DNA from: Ectopseudomonas khazarica
GTDB lineage: Bacteria > Pseudomonadota > Gammaproteobacteria > Pseudomonadales > Pseudomonadaceae
Assembly (NCBI RefSeq): GCF_004521985.1
Contig: NZ_SBHZ01000003.1
Location: 248,001 to 312,000 of the forward strand
Direction of reading: 5' to 3'
Length of the DNA stretch: 64,000 nucleotides
Made by a program: the position numbers and the translations under genes. The notes beneath the pieces were generated by a model. That model saw only the letters and a list, made by a program, of their open reading frames with translations. It was not told where the DNA came from and searched no databases. Below are positions 1 through 12,842 of this stretch, one piece after another (position 1 is the first letter of the stretch; every line of letters starts with the position of its first letter).

Positions 1-620
1 GATCATGACGATCGCTTCGGTCTTCGGATCTTCCTGGAACAGCTTCAGGATGTCGATGAAGTTGGAGCCCGGGATGGGGTCACCGCCGATGCCCACGCAG
101 GTGGACTGGCCGAAACCGGCGTCGGTGGTCTGCTTGACGGCTTCATAGGTCAGGGTGCCGGAACGCGACACGATGCCTACCTTGCCTGGCAGGTGGATGT
201 GACCCGGCATGATGCCGATCTTGCACTCGCCGGGAGTGATCACGCCCGGGCAGTTCGGGCCGATCAGGGTAATGCCCAGCTCGTCGCAGATGACTTTGGC
301 ATCCAGCATGTCCAGGGTAGGAATGCCTTCGGTGATGCAGACGATCAGCTTGATGCCGCCGAATGCAGCTTCCAGGATCGAGTCCTTGCAGAACGGAGCC
401 GGAACGTAGATGACCGAAGCGTCGGCGCCGGTGGCTTCGACGGCTTCTTTCACAGTGTTGAACACTGGCAGGCCCAGGTGGGTAGTACCACCTTTGCCCG
501 GAGTCACGCCGCCAACCATCTTGGTGCCGTAGGCGATGGCTTGTTCGGAGTGGAAAGTACCCTGCGAGCCGGTGAAGCCCTGGCAGATGACTTTGGTGTC
601 TTTATTGATCAGGACGCTCA

Positions 621-621
<1 letters not shown>
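1..621 (-). CDS. sucD: Succinyl-CoA ligase alpha subunit (partial)
   Basis: Alpha subunit of the TCA-cycle enzyme that converts succinyl-CoA to succinate while making ATP or GTP. The first 207 residues are present, from [10 protein letters not shown] through the CoA-binding Rossmann region. The 3' part, including the phosphorylated histidine expected near residue 246, lies beyond the left edge. The start ATG shares one base with the sucC stop (TAATG), so the two subunits are probably translationally coupled. Last visible gene of the sdh-suc cluster. Family identity is clear from the near-invariant N-terminus. Confidence 0.97.
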
Positions 622-1787
<1,166 letters not shown>

Positions 1788-1799
1788 GCTTGTCTACCG

Positions 1800-1990
1800 T
1801 CTTCGTTTAGGTATTGCGCATTCGGCGCTGTACTTTTGATACCGCGCCACCTGTGACTGCCGAGGCAGTCCGCCGGGCATTCCGCTGCGAGTCGAGCTCG
1901 ACGCGGGCCACCCGCCGTGGTTCTGCTTGCAAAAACCACCGCGACGATGAGGCGATTACGCGACGCCCCACCTACCACGGCGGCTTACAA
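1800..1990 (-). promoter_or_regulatory. Structured 5' leader of sucC (candidate sucC RNA motif)
   Basis: Seen in the sequence, on the transcribed minus strand: a hairpin with 7-bp arms GACTGCC/GGCAGTC at 1855-1870; a hairpin at 1824-1848 with arms GGCGC/GCGCC and GTA/TAC around an A-rich loop; and a longer pairing between 1912-1922 and 1975-1984 (CCGCCGTGG with CCACGGCGG). The strand near 1912-1922 can also pair locally with GTGGTT, so two folds compete. A conserved 'sucC RNA' has been described upstream of sucC in Pseudomonas. I infer this is that element; I could not run a covariance model. Confidence 0.5.
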
Positions 1991-2029
1991 CAACTCGGGC
2001 GGCCGGCTACTGCCGACCACCTTTCACAC

Positions 2030-3532
<1,503 letters not shown>

Positions 3533-4762
3533 TTAGATGTCCAGCAGCAGGCGAGCCGGGTCTTCAAGCAAGTTCTTGATGGTCACCAGGAAGGTCACGG
3601 CTTCCTTACCATCGATCAGGCGGTGGTCGTAAGACAGCGCCAGATACATCATCGGGCGGATCACCACCTGGCCGTTGATCGCCATCGGGCGCTGGATGAT
3701 GTTGTGCATACCCAGGATGGCGGCCTGCGGCGGGTTGACGATCGGAGTCGACATCATCGAACCGAAGGTACCACCGTTGGTGATGGTGAAGGTGCCGCCG
3801 GTCATTTCTTCGATCGCCAGCTTGCCGTCACGGGCCTTCTTGCCGAAGGTGGCAATGCCGTTCTCGATTTCAGCCAGGCTCATCAGCTCGGCGTTGCGCA
3901 GAACCGGGACCACCAGGCCACGGTCGCTGGATACGGCGACGCCGACGTCGGCATAGCCGTGGTAAACGATGTCGTTGCCGTCGATCGAGGCGTTGACCGC
4001 CGGGAAGCGCTTCAGCGCCTCGGTAGCCGCCTTGACGAAGAACGACATGAAGCCCAGGCGTACGCCGTTGTGGGACTTCTCGAACAGATCCTTGTACTTC
4101 GAACGCAGCGCCATGACTTCGGTCATGTCGACTTCGTTGAAGGTGGTCAGCATGGCCATGGAAGACTGCGCCTCGACCAGACGCTCGGCGATCTTGGCGC
4201 GCAGGCGGGTCATCGGTACGCGCTTCTCGGTACGGTCGCCAGTGGCGACTACCGGAGCAGCAGCGGCCGGAGCGGCAGCCGGCTTGGCAGCAGCGGCCGG
4301 CGCGTTCTTCTTGGCTTCGACGGCGGCGACCACGTCTTCCTTGGTCACGCGGCCACCCTTGCCGGTGCCGGCGATGCTGTTCGGGTCGATGCCGTTCTCT
4401 TCGGCCAGCTTGCGCGCAGCCGGGGACAGGATCGCATCGTCACCGCCAGCAGCGGCCGGAGCAGCAGCCTGGGCAGGCGCAGCGGCAGCGGCCGGAGCGG
4501 CAGCCGGAGCAGCGGCGGCAGCGCCACCTTCGGTCAGCTTGCCCAGCAGCTCGTTGGACAGAACGGTGTCGCCTTCGTTCTTGATGACTTCAGCCAGGAC
4601 ACCATCGGCCTCGGCCAGGACTTCGATCACTACCTTGTCGGTTTCGATGTCGACGATCAGCTCATCGCGCTTGACCGCTTCGCCCGGCTTCTTGTGCCAG
4701 GTGGCCACGGTGCCGTCGGCAACCGATTCCGGGAAGGTTGGGGCTTTGATCTCGATAGCCAT
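3533..4762 (-). CDS. sucB: Dihydrolipoyl succinyltransferase (E2) of 2-oxoglutarate dehydrogenase
   Basis: 409 residues from the ATG at 4762. This start gives the standard [18 protein letters not shown]-terminus and is preceded by AAGGAAA; the longer open frame upstream has no family match. Order of domains: lipoyl domain with lipoyl-lysine K43 in ETDKV, a long Ala/Pro linker (about 80-105), the peripheral E1/E3-binding domain ([16 protein letters not shown], about 110-150), a second Ala-rich linker, then the catalytic domain ending in DHRLIDG with the active-site histidine. It forms the core of the complex with SucA and LpdG. Confidence 0.97.
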   Translation of the reverse strand: MAIEIKAPTFPESVADGTVATWHKKPGEAVKRDELIVDIETDKVVIEVLAEADGVLAEVIKNEGDTVLSNELLGKLTEGGAAAAAPAAAPAAAAAPAQAAAPAAAGGDDAILSPAARKLAEENGIDPNSIAGTGKGGRVTKEDVVAAVEAKKNAPAAAAKPAAAPAAAAPVVATGDRTEKRVPMTRLRAKIAERLVEAQSSMAMLTTFNEVDMTEVMALRSKYKDLFEKSHNGVRLGFMSFFVKAATEALKRFPAVNASIDGNDIVYHGYADVGVAVSSDRGLVVPVLRNAELMSLAEIENGIATFGKKARDGKLAIEEMTGGTFTITNGGTFGSMMSTPIVNPPQAAILGMHNIIQRPMAINGQVVIRPMMYLALSYDHRLIDGKEAVTFLVTIKNLLEDPARLLLDI

Positions 4763-4790
4763 TGTATGCGTTTCCTTAAATTCGGTTTTA

Positions 4791-4818
4791 CCGCCAGGTG
4801 GCACCTGCCACCTGGCGG
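4791..4818 (-). other. Intra-operon hairpin between sucA and sucB
   Basis: Perfect inverted repeat with 13-bp arms (CCGCCAGGTGGCA and its complement) around two bases, in the 65-bp sucA-sucB gap. On the transcript it is followed by TAAAACC, too few U for a strong terminator. It is probably a stability or processing hairpin that adjusts E1:E2 stoichiometry. Confidence 0.65.
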
Positions 4819-4827
4819 ATGAAGGCG

Positions 4828-7659
4828 TTAAACAGTAAAGGCGTCCTGCAGCAGTTTTTCCTGCTGCTCGGCGTGCATCGAGGCATAACCGCAAGCCGGC
4901 GCTGCCGAGGCATCACGACCGGCGTACTCGAGGAACAGGGCCTTCTTGTGCGCAGTGGCGACGCGACGCATGTGGTGCTGACTGCAGTACCAGGCGCCCT
5001 GGTTCATCGGTTCTTCCTGACACCAGACGATGTGCTTGAGGTTCTTGTACGGTGCCAGCGCCTCGGCCAGGTCCTCTTCCGGGAACGGGTAGAGCTGCTC
5101 GATACGCACGATGGCGATATCTTCGCGGCCCTCGGCACGACGCTTCTCCAGCAGGTCGTAGTAGACCTTGCCGCTGCACAGGACCAGACGCTCGACCTTC
5201 TTCGGATCCAGCCCATCGATCTCGCCGATGACGGTCTGGAAGGAGCCTTCGGCCAGATCGTCCAGGGTCGAGATGGCCAGCTTGTGGCGCAACAGCGACT
5301 TCGGCGTCAGCACCACCAGCGGCTTGCGCAGCGGACGGATCACCTGGCGACGCAGCATGTGGTAGACCTGTGCCGGGGTGGTCGGTACGCAGACCTGCAT
5401 GTTGTGCTCGGCGCACAGCTGCAGGTAACGCTCCAGACGCGCCGAGCTGTGCTCAGGCCCCTGCCCTTCGTAACCATGCGGCAGCAGGACGGTCAGGCCG
5501 CAGAGACGACCCCACTTGTGCTCGCCACTGGAGATGAACTGGTCGAACACCACCTGGGCACCGTTGGCGAAGTCGCCGAACTGGGCTTCCCAGATCACCA
5601 GCGCGTTCGGCGTAGTGGTGGCGTAGCCGTATTCGAAGGCCAGTACGGCTTCCTCGGAGAGGTAGGAGTCGTACAGTTCGAACTTCGGCTGACCGTCGTA
5701 CAGGTTCTTCAGCGGAACGTAGGTCGCGGCGTCCTTCTGGTTGTGCAGCACCGCGTGGCGGTGCGAGAAGGTGCCACGGCCGATGTCCTGGCCGGTCATG
5801 CGGATCGGGTGACCTTCGACCAGCAGCGTGGCGTAGGCCATGGTCTCGGCGAAGCCCCAGTTGATCGGCAGGCCACCGGCGCCCATCTTCTGGCGATCCT
5901 CGAGAATCTTCGCGACCTGACGCTGGACGACGAAGCCTTCCGGGATTTCCAGCAGCTTGGAGGACAGATCCTGCAGGGTCTTGAGGTCGAAACGCGTGTC
6001 GTGACGCGCGGTCCAGGCATGGCCCAGGTACGGACGCCAGTCGACGAACAGTTCCTTGTTGGGTTCCTTGACCAGGCTCTTGACCACGTGCTGACCGTTG
6101 TCCAGCGCGGTGCGGTACTCGTCGATCTTGGCCTGCACGTCGTCGTTGCTCTGCACGCCGGCCGCAATCAGGGCATCCGCGTACAGCTCACGGGTGGTGC
6201 GCTGCTTGGAGATCTGCTGGTACATCAGCGGCTGGGTGCCGTTCGGCTCGTCGGCCTCGTTGTGACCACGGCGGCGGTAGCAGACCAGGTCGATGACCAC
6301 GTCACGCTTGTACTGCATGCGGTAGTCGACGGCCAGCTGGGTGACGAACAGCACCGCCTCCGGATCATCGCCGTTCACGTGGAAGATCGGCGCCTGGATC
6401 ATCTTGGCCACGTCGGTGGCGTACTCGGTGGAGCGCGCATCCAGCGGGTTGCTGATGGTGAAGCCGACCTGGTTGTTGATCACGATGTGGATGGTGCCGC
6501 CAGTCTTGTAGCCGCGGGTCTGCGACATCTGGAAGGTTTCCATGACCACGCCCTGACCGGCGAAAGCCGCGTCACCGTGGATGGAGATCGGCAGGACCTT
6601 CTCACCACCGGCATCGCTGCGGCGATCCTGACGGGCACGTACCGAACCCTCGACCACCGGGGAAACGATTTCCAGGTGCGAGGGGTTGAATGCCAGCGCC
6701 AGGTGCACTTCGCCACCCTGGGTCATCACGTTGGACGAGAAACCCTGGTGGTACTTGACGTCACCGGAGGACAGGCCTTCGGTCTTCTTGCCTTCGAACT
6801 CGTCGAACAGGTCGCGCGGGTTCTTGCCGAAGGTGTTGACCAGTACGTTCAGACGGCCACGGTGGGCCATGCCGATGACGATTTCCTTGGTGCCGTAGGA
6901 ACCGGAGCGCTGGATGATCTCATCCAGCAGCGGGATCAGGCTCTCGCCACCTTCCAGGCCGAAACGCTTGGTGCCCGGGTACTTGGTGCCCAGGTACTTC
7001 TCCAGGCCTTCGGCAGCGGTGACGCGCTCGAGCACGTGCGCCTGAACCTCGGCGGAAAACTGCGGGCGACCGCGTACGCTTTCCAGGCGCTGGGCGAACC
7101 AGTTGCGCTGACCGGAATCGACGATGTGGGTGAACTCGGCCCCGATGGTGCGACAATATGTCTGCTGCAGCGCATCGCGGATTTCGCGTAGCGTTGCTTC
7201 TTCTTTGCCGATGTACAGTTCGCCAGTACGGAACGTGGTATCCAGATCCGCATCGGTCAGACCGTAGTGATTGATCGACAGATCAGACGGCGCAGTGCGC
7301 ACCCACAGACCCAGAGGGTCGAGCTGGGCGGCCTGATGGCCACGCATGCGGTAGGCCTGGATCAGACGCAGCACTTCCACCTGCTTTTTCTCGTGCTCGC
7401 TGCTGACGGCCCCGGCGGAAACCGGCTGGGCACGACGCGAATTCTTGGCGAGCAGGACGAAATGATCGCGAATGGTCGAATGCGATACGTCCGTTGCAGC
7501 GCTGCCGTCGGTCGGCAACTTCTGGAAGTAAGTGCGCCACTCTTCTGGCACAGCGTTGGGATCGTGCAGGTAGAGCTCGTAGAGCTCTTCCACGTAGGCA
7601 GCGTTGCCACCGGATAGGTGGGCACTGTCCCACATGCGCTGCATCACGCTTTCTTGCAT
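4828..7659 (-). CDS. sucA: 2-oxoglutarate dehydrogenase E1 component
   Basis: 943 residues, full length for the family. The thiamine-diphosphate enzyme decarboxylates 2-oxoglutarate and succinylates the SucB lipoyl arm. Visible marks are the N-terminal E2-binding stretch ([23 protein letters not shown]), the HRGRLNVL block, GDAAFAGQG in the ThDP/Mg pocket, and the C-terminal [10 protein letters not shown] segment. The start ATG at 7659 has GAGGGT nine bases upstream. It is the first gene of sucAB-lpdG-sucCD, 250 bp downstream of sdhB. Confidence 0.98.
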   Translation of the reverse strand: MQESVMQRMWDSAHLSGGNAAYVEELYELYLHDPNAVPEEWRTYFQKLPTDGSAATDVSHSTIRDHFVLLAKNSRRAQPVSAGAVSSEHEKKQVEVLRLIQAYRMRGHQAAQLDPLGLWVRTAPSDLSINHYGLTDADLDTTFRTGELYIGKEEATLREIRDALQQTYCRTIGAEFTHIVDSGQRNWFAQRLESVRGRPQFSAEVQAHVLERVTAAEGLEKYLGTKYPGTKRFGLEGGESLIPLLDEIIQRSGSYGTKEIVIGMAHRGRLNVLVNTFGKNPRDLFDEFEGKKTEGLSSGDVKYHQGFSSNVMTQGGEVHLALAFNPSHLEIVSPVVEGSVRARQDRRSDAGGEKVLPISIHGDAAFAGQGVVMETFQMSQTRGYKTGGTIHIVINNQVGFTISNPLDARSTEYATDVAKMIQAPIFHVNGDDPEAVLFVTQLAVDYRMQYKRDVVIDLVCYRRRGHNEADEPNGTQPLMYQQISKQRTTRELYADALIAAGVQSNDDVQAKIDEYRTALDNGQHVVKSLVKEPNKELFVDWRPYLGHAWTARHDTRFDLKTLQDLSSKLLEIPEGFVVQRQVAKILEDRQKMGAGGLPINWGFAETMAYATLLVEGHPIRMTGQDIGRGTFSHRHAVLHNQKDAATYVPLKNLYDGQPKFELYDSYLSEEAVLAFEYGYATTTPNALVIWEAQFGDFANGAQVVFDQFISSGEHKWGRLCGLTVLLPHGYEGQGPEHSSARLERYLQLCAEHNMQVCVPTTPAQVYHMLRRQVIRPLRKPLVVLTPKSLLRHKLAISTLDDLAEGSFQTVIGEIDGLDPKKVERLVLCSGKVYYDLLEKRRAEGREDIAIVRIEQLYPFPEEDLAEALAPYKNLKHIVWCQEEPMNQGAWYCSQHHMRRVATAHKKALFLEYAGRDASAAPACGYASMHAEQQEKLLQDAFTV

Positions 7660-7679
7660 GCTTGGTCACCCTCGGTAAG

Positions 7680-7880
7680 GGGACACCACCGGCGTGAAAA
7701 CCGCATGGTCCGATCAGAAGTCATGATGCTGCGACTCGGATACAGCCACTTGGGTTCCCGCAGATAGCCCGGGTACCAGCCCGGATGCCCCTGCTGGTCG
7801 TCATGTTTTTCGAGTATGAACCGCGGCTTTGTGGGCTGCGGTTCTGGCTTTTGCTGCGAAACCGACCGGAGTCGGTCCCG
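7680..7880 (-). promoter_or_regulatory. Structured leader upstream of sucA (candidate sucA-II RNA region)
   Basis: Seen: inverted repeats at 7818-7844 (GAACCGC/GCGGTTC) and 7861-7876 (ACCGAC/GTCGGT with a 4-base loop), plus a CCGGG-rich palindromic stretch near 7770-7790, all between sdhB and sucA and with no U-run typical of a terminator. Known: a conserved sucA-II RNA is described upstream of sucA in Pseudomonas. Inference: this gap contains it, probably with an internal sucA promoter. No clear -35/-10 pair could be picked. Confidence 0.4.
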
Positions 7881-7909
7881 CAGGTGTTACAGGTATAGCA
7901 ACTTGCGAA

Positions 7910-8617
7910 TCAGGTACCGCTCTGCAGCAGCATGTTGCGCACGTGACCGATGGCCTTGGTCGGGTTCAGGCCTTTCGGGCAAACGTTGACGCAGTTCATG
8001 ATGCCGCGGCAGCGGAACACGCTGAACGGATCATCCAGGGACGCCAGACGCTCGGAGGTCTTGGTGTCGCGGCTGTCGGCCAGGAAACGATAGGCCTGCA
8101 GCAGCGCAGCGGGACCGAGGAACTTGTCCGGATTCCACCAGAACGACGGGCAGCTGGTCGAGCAGCAAGCGCACAGGATGCACTCGTACAGGCCGTCGAG
8201 CTTCTCACGCTCTTCCGGCGACTGCAGACGCTCGATGGCCGGAGCCGGCGTGTCATTCTGCAGGAACGGCTGCACTTTCTCGTACTGCTTGTAGAAGATG
8301 CTCATGTCGACGACCAGGTCACGAATGACCGGCAGCCCCGGCAGCGGACGGATCACCAGCTTGCCACCCTTCAGCCCCGCTGCGGACAGCGGAGTGATGC
8401 AGGCCAGACCGTTCTTGCCGTTGATGTTCATGCCGTCGGAGCCGCACACGCCTTCACGGCAGGAACGACGATAGGAGAAACCCTCGTCCTGTTCCTTGAT
8501 CAGCGCCAGCACGTCCAGGACCATGATGTCCTTGCCGTTGGTGTCGATCTGGAAGTCCTGCATGAACGGAGCAGCGTCTTTCTCCGGGTTGTAGCGATAA
8601 ACACTGACTTGCAACAT
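7910..8617 (-). CDS. sdhB: Succinate dehydrogenase iron-sulfur subunit
   Basis: 235 residues from the ATG at 8617. AAGGGTG lies six bases upstream of it, whereas the in-frame GTG three codons earlier overlaps that ribosome-binding site. Cluster ligands are all present: [2Fe-2S] CREGVCGSDG...C, the [4Fe-4S] ligands CILCACC, and the CRGIMNCVNVCPKG run for the [3Fe-4S] and remaining [4Fe-4S] ligands. It passes electrons from the SdhA flavin to ubiquinone in the SdhCD membrane anchor. It is the last gene of sdhCDAB, 11 bp after sdhA. Confidence 0.97.
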   Translation of the reverse strand: MLQVSVYRYNPEKDAAPFMQDFQIDTNGKDIMVLDVLALIKEQDEGFSYRRSCREGVCGSDGMNINGKNGLACITPLSAAGLKGGKLVIRPLPGLPVIRDLVVDMSIFYKQYEKVQPFLQNDTPAPAIERLQSPEEREKLDGLYECILCACCSTSCPSFWWNPDKFLGPAALLQAYRFLADSRDTKTSERLASLDDPFSVFRCRGIMNCVNVCPKGLNPTKAIGHVRNMLLQSGT

Positions 8618-8628
8618 ATCAGTCACCC

Positions 8629-10401
8629 TTAATAAGTCCGAACCTTGGGTTCAAACGCCGGAACGGTCTTCGGCGCGAAGTTCACGTCACGCTTGGCTAC
8701 GCGCTTCTCACCCGGGAAGTACAGGGAGTGGCACAGCCAGTTCTGATCGTCGCGCTCTTCGAAGTCTTCACGAGCGTGGGCACCACGGGACTCCTTGCGA
8801 GCCTCGGCGGCAACCGCAGTCGCTTCGGCGACTTCGAGCAGGTTTTGCAGTTCCAGCGCCTCGATACGCGCAGTGTTGAACGCCTGGCTCTTGTCGGAGA
8901 TCTTCACCGTCGCGATACGCTCGCGCAGGTCGGCCAGTTGTTGGATGCCCTTCTGCATGTATTCGCCGGTACGGAATACACCGAAGTAGTTCTGCATGCA
9001 CTGTTGCAGCTCGCGCTTGAGCGGCGCGACCTCTTCACCGGTGCTGCGCTCGTTGACGCCGGCCAGACGGGCCAGCGACTGCTCGATGTCGGTTTCGCTG
9101 GCGCCACGCACCTCGACACCTTCCTTGAGCGCTTTTTCCAGGTGCAGGCCAGCCGCGCGGCCGAATACCACCAAGTCGAGCAGCGAGTTGCCGCCCAGAC
9201 GGTTGGCACCGTGCACCGATACGCAGGCGACCTCGCCCACGGCGAACAGACCTTCGATGATGGTGTCCTTGCCGTTGGCGTCCTGAGTGATGGCCTGGCC
9301 ATGGATGTTGGTGGCCACGCCGCCCATCATGTAGTGGCAGGTCGGGATCACCGGAACCGGGGCAACGACCGGGTCGACGTGCGCGAAGGTCTTGGACAGT
9401 TCGCAGATGCCCGGCAGACGGCTGTGCAGCACTTCTTCGCCGAGGTGATCGAGCTTCAGCAGTACGTGGTCCTTGTTCGGGCCCACACCGTTGCCGGCGA
9501 TCACTTCCTTGACCATGGAACGGGCGACGACGTCACGACCGGCGAGGTCCTTGGCGTTCGGCGCATAGCGCTCCATGAAGCGCTCGCCATGGGCGTTGAT
9601 CAGGTAACCACCCTCACCACGGCAGCCTTCGGTGACCAGTACACCAGCGCCGGCGATACCGGTCGGGTGGAACTGCCACATTTCGATGTCCTGCACCGGC
9701 ACACCGGCACGCAGGGCCATGCCCACGCCGTCACCGGTGTTGATCAGGGCGTTGGTGGTGGAGGCGTAGATACGGCCAGCACCGCCAGTGGCCAGGACCA
9801 CGGCCTTGGAGCGGATGTATACGGTCTCGCCGGTCTCGATGCAGATGGCGATGATGCCGACGATGGCGCCATCCTGGTTCTTCACCAGGTCGACCGCGTA
9901 CCACTCGTTGAGGAACGAGGTGCCAGCCTTCAGGTTGGCCTGGTACAGGGTGTGCAGCAGCGCGTGACCGGTACGGTCGGCAGCGGCGCAGGTACGAGCA
10001 GCCTGAGTCGGATTGTCCGGACCCTTGGACTGACCACCGAACGGACGCTGGTAGATGCGGCCCTGTTCGGTACGGGAGAACGGCAGACCCATGTGCTCGA
10101 GCTCGAACACGGCTTCCGGACCAACGGAGCACATGTATTCGATGGCGTCCTGGTCACCGATGTAGTCGGAGCCCTTGACGGTGTCGTACATGTGCCAGCG
10201 CCAATCGTCGTTCGGGTCGGCCGAAGCGATGGCGCAGGTGATGCCGCCCTGAGCGGAAACGGTGTGCGAGCGAGTCGGGAACACCTTGGTGACCACGGCA
10301 GTCTTGTGACCGCCCTGAGCCAGTTGCAGCGCAGCACGCATGCCGGCGCCGCCGCCACCTACGATGATGGCGTCATAGGAAAGAGTACGGATGCTAGACA
10401 T
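8629..10401 (-). CDS. sdhA: Succinate dehydrogenase flavoprotein subunit
   Basis: 590 residues. N-terminal FAD dinucleotide fold IIVGGGGAG (12-20); H46 in SHTVSAQGG is the residue expected to carry covalent FAD; HPTGI and the RGEGG loop form the dicarboxylate site; the C-terminus ends in the typical KVRTY. It oxidises succinate to fumarate on the cytoplasmic face of complex II. It follows sdhD with a 3-bp gap and precedes sdhB. Confidence 0.98.
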   Translation of the reverse strand: MSSIRTLSYDAIIVGGGGAGMRAALQLAQGGHKTAVVTKVFPTRSHTVSAQGGITCAIASADPNDDWRWHMYDTVKGSDYIGDQDAIEYMCSVGPEAVFELEHMGLPFSRTEQGRIYQRPFGGQSKGPDNPTQAARTCAAADRTGHALLHTLYQANLKAGTSFLNEWYAVDLVKNQDGAIVGIIAICIETGETVYIRSKAVVLATGGAGRIYASTTNALINTGDGVGMALRAGVPVQDIEMWQFHPTGIAGAGVLVTEGCRGEGGYLINAHGERFMERYAPNAKDLAGRDVVARSMVKEVIAGNGVGPNKDHVLLKLDHLGEEVLHSRLPGICELSKTFAHVDPVVAPVPVIPTCHYMMGGVATNIHGQAITQDANGKDTIIEGLFAVGEVACVSVHGANRLGGNSLLDLVVFGRAAGLHLEKALKEGVEVRGASETDIEQSLARLAGVNERSTGEEVAPLKRELQQCMQNYFGVFRTGEYMQKGIQQLADLRERIATVKISDKSQAFNTARIEALELQNLLEVAEATAVAAEARKESRGAHAREDFEERDDQNWLCHSLYFPGEKRVAKRDVNFAPKTVPAFEPKVRTY

Positions 10402-10404
10402 GAA

Positions 10405-10773
10405 TCAGAAACCCCACAGAATCTGCACGCCCCAGACGAACATCGCGAACATGGCGATGCCACACACGGCCTGGAACAGGAAACGCACACCAGTCGCCCA
10501 CTTGCCCAGCGCCATCGGCGTCAGGTAGTCGGTGGAAATGGTCCACATGCCGACCCAGGCGTGCACGCTCAGTGCAACCAGTGCCAGCAGGCTGAAGATG
10601 CGCATTGCGGTACTGGAGAACAGGCCGTGCCATTCGGCGTAGCCCATACCCGGATTGCAGATCACATAGCCCAGCAGGAACAGCGTGTAAGCCGCGAGAA
10701 CGACCGCAGAAACGCGCTGAGCCATCCAGTCATAGAGGCCCGAACGCGAGAAGTTCGTGACATTAGTTACCAT
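10405..10773 (-). CDS. sdhD: Succinate dehydrogenase membrane anchor subunit
   Basis: 122 residues from the ATG at 10773, which has GGGGG at good spacing; the ATG two codons earlier sits almost on that site. Three transmembrane helices; SVHAWVGMW carries the haem b histidine and STDYL follows at the quinone site. With SdhC it binds haem b and ubiquinone. The start lies inside the last codons of sdhC (7-bp overlap), showing translational coupling. Confidence 0.93.
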   Translation of the reverse strand: MVTNVTNFSRSGLYDWMAQRVSAVVLAAYTLFLLGYVICNPGMGYAEWHGLFSSTAMRIFSLLALVALSVHAWVGMWTISTDYLTPMALGKWATGVRFLFQAVCGIAMFAMFVWGVQILWGF

Positions 10774-11141
10774 ATCCATACCCCCAGCAGCACGATCACG
10801 ACCGCAGCAACGGCGATGACGATTTTCGAGCCCAGCTTGCCGCCTTCCAGCGTCTCACCGATGCCCATGTCCATGATCAAGTGGCGCACACCGGCCACCA
10901 GGTGGTACAGCAGAGCGGACAGAAGACCCCAGATCACGAACTTGGCCAGCGGGCTGGTCAGGCATTCTTTCACCTGGGCGAAGCCCTCTTCGGACGCCAG
11001 CGACTTGTCGAGGCCGAACAGCAGAATGGCGATACCGACAAAGAGGATGACACCGGAGATACGGTGAAGAATGGACGTGTAAGCGGTGATTGGGAGCTTG
11101 ATAGTCCTAAGGTCTAGGTTTACAGGTCGTTGGCTATTCAC
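10767..11141 (-). CDS. sdhC: Succinate dehydrogenase cytochrome b556 subunit
   Basis: 124 residues with a GTG start (MNSQRPVNLDLRTIKLPITAY). The SILHRISG motif near residue 25 contributes to the quinone site, and YHLVAGVRHLIMD carries the haem-ligand histidine region. Three transmembrane helices. It is the first gene of the whole sdh-suc cluster. The ribosome-binding site is poor (only AAAAAG before the GTG), so translation may be a control point; sdh genes in pseudomonads are known targets of small-RNA control, but I see no definite site. Confidence 0.95.
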   Translation of the reverse strand: MNSQRPVNLDLRTIKLPITAYTSILHRISGVILFVGIAILLFGLDKSLASEEGFAQVKECLTSPLAKFVIWGLLSALLYHLVAGVRHLIMDMGIGETLEGGKLGSKIVIAVAAVVIVLLGVWIW

Positions 11142-11273
11142 GGCTTTTTATCACACTGAGAGCCCCTAAACTTCAGGGCAAAGTTGTTGGGAAGTGCACT
11201 GGTCAGGTACCCATCACCCAAGGAGTGACGACCGCCATGATATGGCCGCAAAGCCCCTGGCGGTCGGGCGCAG

Positions 11274-11302
11274 AGTATAGACAGTTAGCAGACTAATGAC
11301 AA
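11274..11302 (-). promoter_or_regulatory. sdhC sigma70-type promoter
   Basis: On the minus strand, -35 TTGTCA and -10 TATACT are separated by exactly 17 bp. The -10 ends about 130 bp before the sdhC GTG, giving a leader of roughly 125 nt. Confidence 0.75.
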
Positions 11303-11416
11303 TGCAATGGCCTACCCCAAAAAGCGCATTGCAGCCTGCAAACAAATGGCGTAAATAGCGGCCTTTTTTCGCTGAAAATCCCGCCCAAACCCTTCTACTG
11401 CCTGGGTTCTCGCAAA

Positions 11417-11444
11417 TTGACTTTCGAATTTATCCCACTATAGT
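11417..11444 (+). promoter_or_regulatory. gltA sigma70-type promoter
   Basis: -35 TTGACT and -10 TATAGT with a 16-bp spacer, about 60 bp before the gltA start. Near-consensus and well placed. Confidence 0.8.
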
Positions 11445-11503
11445 GGTGCGGGCCCTGCGTGGGGGGCCGTCTGATGATTTCAAGCATAACTAGGAGGCCA
11501 CAT

Positions 11504-12784
11504 ATGGCTGACAAAAAAGCGCAGTTGATCATCGAGGGCAATGCCCCCGTCGAACTGCCCGTTCTGACCGGCACTGTTGGTCCCGATGTAATCGATGTGC
11601 GGAGCCTGACCGCCACGGGTCGGTTCACATTTGATCCTGGTTTCATGTCGACCGCCTCTTGCGAGTCGAAGATCACCTATATCGACGGCGACAAAGGGAT
11701 TCTGCTGCACCGCGGCTACCCCATCGAACAGCTCGCCGAGCAATCCGACTACCTGGAAACCTGCTACCTGCTGCTCAACGGCGAACTGCCGAGCAAGGAA
11801 GAGAAGGCCAAGTTCGTCAGCACCATCAAGAACCACACCATGGTTCACGAGCAGCTGAAGACCTTCTTCAACGGTTTCCGCCGTGACGCCCACCCGATGG
11901 CCATCATGTGTGGCGTGGTCGGCGCCCTGTCCGCCTTCTATCACGACTCGCTGGACATCAAGAACCCGCAGCACCGTGAAGTGTCCGCCATGCGCCTGGT
12001 CGCCAAGATGCCGACCATCGCCGCGATGACCTACAAGTACTCCATGGGCCAGCCCATGATGTACCCGCGTAACGACCTGAACTACGCGGAAAACTTCCTG
12101 CACATGATGTTCAACACCCCGTGCGAGATCAAACCGATCAGCCCGGTGCTGGCCAAGGCGATGGACAAGATCTTCATCCTTCACGCCGATCACGAGCAGA
12201 ATGCCTCCACCTCCACCGTACGCCTGGCGGGCTCCTCGGGCGCCAACCCGTTCGCCTGTATCGCAGCCGGCATCGCCGCGCTCTGGGGCCCGGCTCACGG
12301 CGGCGCCAACGAAGCCGTGCTGACCATGCTCGACGAGATCGGCAGCGTGGACAACATCGAGAAGTTCGTGGCCAAGGCCAAGGACAAGGATGACCCGTTC
12401 AAGCTGATGGGCTTCGGCCACCGCGTGTACAAGAACTTCGACCCGCGCGCCAAGGTCATGAAGCAGACCTGCGACGAGGTTCTGGCGGAGCTGGGCATCA
12501 ACGATCCGCAGCTGGAGCTGGCCATGAAGCTGGAAGAGATCGCGCGCAACGATCCTTACTTCAAGGAGCGCAACCTCTACCCGAACGTGGATTTCTACTC
12601 GGGCATCATCCTCAAGGCCATCGGCATTCCGACCTCCATGTTCACCGTGATCTTCGCCCTGGCACGTACCGTGGGCTGGATCTCGCACTGGAAGGAAATG
12701 CTCTCCGGTCCGTACAAGATCGGCCGTCCGCGCCAGCTGTACACCGGCTACGAGCAGCGCGACCTGCCCGCCGACCGCGGCTGA
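11504..12784 (+). CDS. gltA: Citrate synthase (type II)
   Basis: 426 residues from the ATG at 11504, preceded by TAGGAGG at ideal spacing. It condenses oxaloacetate and acetyl-CoA to citrate. The catalytic triad is visible as H265 (GPAHGG), H306 (GFGHRVYK) and D363 (NVDFYSG). The length and N-terminal extension match the hexameric, NADH-sensitive type II enzyme of Gram-negative bacteria. It is transcribed alone, away from the sdh-suc cluster, and ends at a strong terminator. Confidence 0.98.
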   Translation: MADKKAQLIIEGNAPVELPVLTGTVGPDVIDVRSLTATGRFTFDPGFMSTASCESKITYIDGDKGILLHRGYPIEQLAEQSDYLETCYLLLNGELPSKEEKAKFVSTIKNHTMVHEQLKTFFNGFRRDAHPMAIMCGVVGALSAFYHDSLDIKNPQHREVSAMRLVAKMPTIAAMTYKYSMGQPMMYPRNDLNYAENFLHMMFNTPCEIKPISPVLAKAMDKIFILHADHEQNASTSTVRLAGSSGANPFACIAAGIAALWGPAHGGANEAVLTMLDEIGSVDNIEKFVAKAKDKDDPFKLMGFGHRVYKNFDPRAKVMKQTCDEVLAELGINDPQLELAMKLEEIARNDPYFKERNLYPNVDFYSGIILKAIGIPTSMFTVIFALARTVGWISHWKEMLSGPYKIGRPRQLYTGYEQRDLPADRG

Positions 12785-12803
12785 TCGATCGCTGCACGAC
12801 AAG

Positions 12804-12830
12804 AAAGGCTGCCATCCGGCAGCCTTTTTT
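12804..12830 (+). terminator. gltA rho-independent terminator
   Basis: Stem AAAGGCTGCC/GGCAGCCTTT with a 4-base loop, running into six T, 20 bp after the gltA stop. Confidence 0.92.
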
Positions 12831-12842
12831 CATTCCCGCCCG

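Larger units (their letters stand above)
11142..11503. other. Divergent sdhC-gltA control region
   Basis: 362 bp without a gene between the two divergently transcribed TCA units. It contains the sdhC and gltA promoters listed separately, about 115 bp apart and facing outward. The A/T-rich stretch 11285-11420 between them has no clear palindrome but is where shared regulators would bind. No small open frame with a ribosome-binding site was found. Confidence 0.8.

Noticed and set aside
4254..4530. Ala/Pro-coding repeats in sucB as a DNA repeat element
   Set aside because: They encode the usual flexible linkers between lipoyl, binding and catalytic domains.
4763..4894. N-terminal extension of SucB
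   Set aside because: It crosses the sucA-sucB hairpin and has no E2 homology; the lipoyl domain begins at the ATG at 4762.
7818..7844. Rho-independent terminator of sdhB
   Set aside because: A stem is present, but no U-run follows on the transcribed strand; treated as part of the sucA leader instead.
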